From: Minisyncoccota bacterium
Lineage (GTDB): Bacteria > Patescibacteriota > Minisyncoccia > UBA6257 > HR35
Length of the DNA: 9,413 nucleotides
NCBI GenBank assembly: GCA_028276315.1
Contig: JAPYWP010000018.1
Span: 1 to 9,413 of the forward strand
Reading direction: 5' to 3'
The position numbers were made by a program, and so were the translations under genes. This document shows positions 7,622 to 9,413 of this stretch, piece after piece. Positions within the stretch are counted from its first letter, which is position 1. Each line of letters begins with the position of its first letter. The notes under the pieces are model-generated. The model saw only the letters and a list, made by a program, of their open reading frames with translations, was not told the origin of the DNA and did no database searches.

Positions 7622-7694
7622 CGCCCCCAACCGGAGTCGAACCGGTGTTTCCGCGCTGAGAACGCGGTGTCCTAGTCCACTAGACGATGGGGGC
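7622..7694 (-). tRNA. tRNA-Glu (anticodon CUC)
   Basis: The minus strand folds into a full cloverleaf. The acceptor arm is GCCCCCA (7694-7688) pairing with TGGGGGC, followed by discriminator G73 at 7622. The D-arm GTCT...AGGAC is typical of tRNA-Glu. The anticodon stem CCGCG/CGCGG closes the loop TTCTCAG, giving anticodon CTC, which reads GAG. The T-arm is ACCGG-TTCGACT-CCGGT. CCA is not encoded; the genome continues CGAA, so a CCA-adding enzyme must finish it. Base G1 is also the last base of the rpmA TAG stop. No promoter is seen directly upstream, so the tRNA is probably cut from the rplB-rpmA transcript. A UUC tRNA-Glu should exist elsewhere. Confidence 0.97.
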
Positions 7695-7966
7695 TAAACC
7701 ACTTCCACAACTTTTATTTTTTTGATTTTTCCATTAAATAGAGTTTTTCTTTTTGTTTTAAAGACAACTTTACCGTCTTTTAATGCAAATAAAGTATCAT
7801 CATCACCTATTCCAACATTTTTCCCTGGCCAAAATTTTGTTCCTCTTTGCCTTACAATAATATTACCAGCTTTAACAAATTGCCCAGCATACCTTTTAAC
7901 TCCTAATCTTTTTGATTCGCTATCTCTACCTAATTTTGTTGAACCACCTGATTTTGTGTGAGCCAT
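7694..7966 (-). CDS. rpmA: 50S ribosomal protein L27
   Basis: L27 (bL27) sits on the large subunit near the peptidyl-transferase centre, where its N-terminus reaches the tRNA acceptor ends. At 90 aa the protein is of normal length. It begins [29 protein letters not shown], the standard L27 opening without the cleavable N-terminal extension seen in Firmicutes. [19 protein letters not shown] and [14 protein letters not shown] are conserved. The ATG at 7966 lies 1 bp after the rplB stop, with a weak purine-rich AGAAGAAAA upstream. The TAG stop overlaps the first base of the tRNA-Glu gene. L27 is normally encoded beside rplU (L21); no rplU is present here, so the partnership with rplB is unusual. 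Confidence 0.98.
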   Translation of the reverse strand: MAHTKSGGSTKLGRDSESKRLGVKRYAGQFVKAGNIIVRQRGTKFWPGKNVGIGDDDTLFALKDGKVVFKTKRKTLFNGKIKKIKVVEVV

Positions 7967-7967
7967 A

Positions 7968-8798
7968 TTATTTTCTTCTTTTAATTATTAATTTTGAAGA
8001 TTTTTTCTTTTTATTTCTTGTTTTTCTACCGCCAGTAATATTCCCCCATGGATCTTTTGGTCTTCTTGTCCCTCTTGTAGTTTTACCCTCTCCACCACCA
8101 TAAGGATGATCAACAGCATTCATAGCAGAACCTCTAACATGAGGTCTCCTTCCTCTATGTCTTGAAGCCCCAGCTTTCCCTAAATTAATATTTCTATGAT
8201 CTGGATTTGAAACTTGACCAATACTTGCCCAACAATCAGCTAAAAATTTTCTAATTTCTCCTGATGGCATTTTTACTATTGCATATTTACCTTCAATTCC
8301 CATCATAATACCAGAAGATCCAGCAGCTCTTATTAATTTACCACCACCATTTGGTTCTATTTCTAAATTATGAATTGGTGTTCCTGGATTAATATTTTTA
8401 AGTGGAAGTCTATTTCCAACTTCAAGTGGTGCATTTTCGCTTACAATTATCTCATCACCCACTTTTATACCATCTGGGGCTAAAATATATCTTCTCTCTC
8501 CGTCTTTATAACAAACTAAAGCAATAAAGGCGCTTCTAAATGGATCATACTCTATAGTTTCAACTTTGGCTGGTATATCTTTTTTATCCATTTTAAAATC
8601 AACCAATCTATAAAGCTTTTTATTACCCCCACCCCTAAATCTTACTGTAATTCTTCCCTGATTATTTCTTCCTTTTTTCTGATGATATCTAATAGTCAAT
8701 GGTTTATAAGGTTCGTCAGTTGTCAAAACAGCCTTATAATCAATACCAACTTTTCCTCTTTGTCCGGGTGTTTTTGGTTTGTAAAATTTCAAAGCCAT
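7968..8798 (-). CDS. rplB: 50S ribosomal protein L2
   Basis: L2 (uL2) is a primary 23S rRNA-binding protein needed for subunit joining and peptidyl-transferase activity. It is 276 aa, normal length, and collinear with E. coli L2. Recognisable segments are [16 protein letters not shown] (43-58), [16 protein letters not shown] (79-94), [11 protein letters not shown] (98-108), [33 protein letters not shown] (207-238 region) and a Lys/Arg-rich tail. The functionally important histidine (His229 in mature E. coli numbering) is kept as His231 here, but the second histidine of the usual HPHGGGEG is Tyr233. The gene is preceded by an extended -10 and probably has a leaderless mRNA. It lies outside the rplW-rplB-rpsS block where it is normally found, and heads a unit with rpmA and tRNA-Glu. 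Confidence 0.98.
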   Translation of the reverse strand: MALKFYKPKTPGQRGKVGIDYKAVLTTDEPYKPLTIRYHQKKGRNNQGRITVRFRGGGNKKLYRLVDFKMDKKDIPAKVETIEYDPFRSAFIALVCYKDGERRYILAPDGIKVGDEIIVSENAPLEVGNRLPLKNINPGTPIHNLEIEPNGGGKLIRAAGSSGIMMGIEGKYAIVKMPSGEIRKFLADCWASIGQVSNPDHRNINLGKAGASRHRGRRPHVRGSAMNAVDHPYGGGEGKTTRGTRRPKDPWGNITGGRKTRNKKKKSSKLIIKRRK

Positions 8799-8805
8799 AA
8801 TAAAA

Positions 8806-8814
8806 ATTATAACA
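8806..8814 (-). promoter_or_regulatory. Extended -10 promoter of rplB-rpmA-tRNA-Glu
   Basis: The minus strand reads TGTTATAAT, a perfect TGnTATAAT. The expected transcription start is about 8799, one base before the rplB ATG at 8798, so the message should be leaderless. No -35 hexamer is convincing. An L2-binding autoregulatory leader of the usual kind would have no room here. Confidence 0.75.
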
Positions 8815-8826
8815 TAAATTTACAAA

Positions 8827-9110
8827 CGCGGATGGACGCGGATTTTAACGCGGTACCACTGATTTGTGCGGATTTTGAAACGGATCTATGCGGATAAACG
8901 CCACGACGGATTTATGCGGATATTGAAACGGATTCCAGCGGATTTATTAAGATTTTAAAACGGATTTATGTGAACCAACGGATTTATGCGGATTCTAAAC
9001 AGATTCATACGGATAAAATATTAGACATCCGCATTTATCCGTTTATAATCCGAATTTATCCGTGGTTATCCGCATTTAATCCGTTTTAAATCCGAATTTA
9101 TCCGTGGTTA
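8827..9110. repeat. Intergenic inverted array of GCGGAT/ATCCG units, element 3 (largest)
   Basis: This element occupies most of the 459-bp gap between folD and rplB. The left arm (about 8827-9014) holds some sixteen GCGGAT/ACGGAT units, many alternating 10 and 12 bp apart. The apex is GGATAAAATATTAGACATCC (9011-9030), and the right arm has ATCCG at 9027, 9037, 9048, 9058, 9068, 9079, 9090 and 9100. Right-arm spacing is 10, 11, 10, 10, 11, 11, 10, identical to the first eight units of element 1. The right arm also has a higher order: units followed by CATTT alternate with units followed by AATTT or TTT, giving a period of about 42 bp. The left arm is about twice as long, consistent with internal expansion. 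Confidence 0.9.
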
Positions 9111-9144
9111 GATGAACACTGATAAATTAATTAAAATTAATTAA

Positions 9145-9225
9145 GTTCGCATTGGTTCGTTTCAAGTTCGTATAGGTTCGTGTTAAATTATCGTATTGGT
9201 TAGTTTCAAGTTCGCATTGGTTCGC
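9145..9225. repeat. Four tandem ~21-bp GTTCG repeats
   Basis: Four units begin at about 9145, 9166, 9189 and 9210. The first and fourth share GTTCGCATTGGTTCG exactly; the second and third are diverged. Each unit holds two GTTCG boxes about 10 bp apart, the same layout as ATCCGCATTTATCCG in the neighbouring array, so this may be a derived sister family. No complementary arm is present. The stretch 9111-9144 between the two arrays is AT-rich with a short ATTAAT palindrome, and 9226-9257 holds nothing recognisable before the folD stop. Confidence 0.8.
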
Positions 9226-9257
9226 GTATTTTGTAAAGTCTATATTTTTTTAACTTT

Positions 9258-9413
9258 TTATTTAGTTTGCATTTTAATAAAATTATCAAAAAGCATTGCA
9301 ACTAAAATTGGACCAGTGCCACCTGGTGTTGGAGTAAAATAAGAAGCTTTATCTTTAATTTTTTCTACATCAACATCTCCATAAATTTTACCATCAATTA
9401 TCTTATAACCAAA
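9258..9413 (-). CDS. folD: Methylenetetrahydrofolate dehydrogenase/cyclohydrolase, C-terminal end
   Basis: Only the last 51 codons are in the window; the rest lies beyond the right edge. FolD interconverts 5,10-methylene-, methenyl- and 10-formyl-tetrahydrofolate in the cytoplasm, supplying one-carbon units for purine and formyl-Met synthesis. The visible sequence includes IIDGKIYGDVDVEKIKDKAS, then YFTPTPGGTGPILVAMLFDN. The latter matches the family signature TPVPGGVGPMTVAML near the FolD C-terminus, with Thr replacing the usual Val after GG. The protein ends NFIKMQTK with TAA at 9260-9258. It lies at the 3' end of its transcription unit, followed by repeats rather than by another closely spaced gene. 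Confidence 0.93.
   Translation of the reverse strand, partial: FGYKIIDGKIYGDVDVEKIKDKASYFTPTPGGTGPILVAMLFDNFIKMQTK

Noticed and set aside
202..8897. Plus-strand open frames at 202-405, 5046-5270, 5523-5711, 7722-7961, 7912-8103 and 8682-8897
   Set aside because: Each lies mainly or wholly antisense to a well-recognised minus-strand gene, has no family resemblance and shows the low-complexity composition expected from AT-rich antisense. The one at 8682-8897 also runs into repeat sequence.
4499..9225. CRISPR-like arrays
   Set aside because: Units are 5-6 bp cores every 10-12 bp in two opposite orientations. There are no 23-40 bp identical repeats with unique spacers, and no cas genes.
8799..9257. 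Riboswitch or ribosomal-protein leader upstream of rplB
   Set aside because: The extended -10 places the transcription start at the ATG, so this sequence is untranscribed from that promoter and consists of repeats.
4482..9257. Insertion sequence or integrated element causing the repeats
   Set aside because: No transposase fragment, target duplication or attachment site is visible, and the genes around the repeats are ordinary housekeeping genes with uniform composition.

Overview
The window looks like a very AT-rich, gene-dense chromosome segment from a small-genome bacterium. I would place it in the Candidate Phyla Radiation (Patescibacteria). That rests on compact minus-strand operons with 1-14 bp overlaps or 1-2 bp gaps, a tRNA gene without an encoded CCA, a MurD whose N-terminal glycine loop reads GLGSHGGGVG, and promoters that appear leaderless. 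The standard code fits all genes: TGA serves as a stop for mnmA, the permease and the DoxX-like gene. The placement is an inference; a tree of L2 or SerRS would settle it.

Every gene is on the minus strand, so transcription runs from right to left. At the right edge is the 3' end of folD (9258-9413). A 459-bp gap with two repeat families follows. The next unit is rplB (L2), rpmA (L27), tRNA-Glu(CUC) and a small cysteine-peptidase-like gene, packed so tightly that the rpmA stop codon shares a base with the tRNA. A second repeat element (about 7042-7169) precedes mnmA-murD, which overlap by 4 bp. A third (about 4499-4700) precedes a five-gene run: ABC ATPase, ABC-2 permease, DoxX-like membrane protein, uvrB and serS. 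serS runs off the left edge.

The most notable content is the intergenic architecture. Each of the three gaps larger than 20 bp holds an inverted array of short GCGGAT / ATCCG units around an AT-rich apex. In the right arms the ATCCG units start 10, 11, 10, 10, 11, 11, 10 bp apart, a mean of about 10.4 bp, which is the B-DNA helical repeat. On the downstream side each array ends next to an extended -10 promoter (TGnTATAAT). All three promoters lie so that the expected transcription start is 0-2 nt before the ATG. Repeat array plus leaderless promoter therefore forms a recurring module at each transcription-unit boundary. A second repeat family with about 21-bp units (GTTCGCATTGGTTCG core) adjoins the largest array.

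The proteins are mostly housekeeping: translation (L2, L27, SerRS, tRNA-Glu, MnmA), cell wall (MurD), DNA repair (UvrB), one-carbon metabolism (FolD) and an ABC exporter. Oddities are a UvrB that ends before the usual C-terminal UVR domain, an rplB-rpmA pair away from their usual neighbours, and a TTG-started gene 4 nt after a tRNA.
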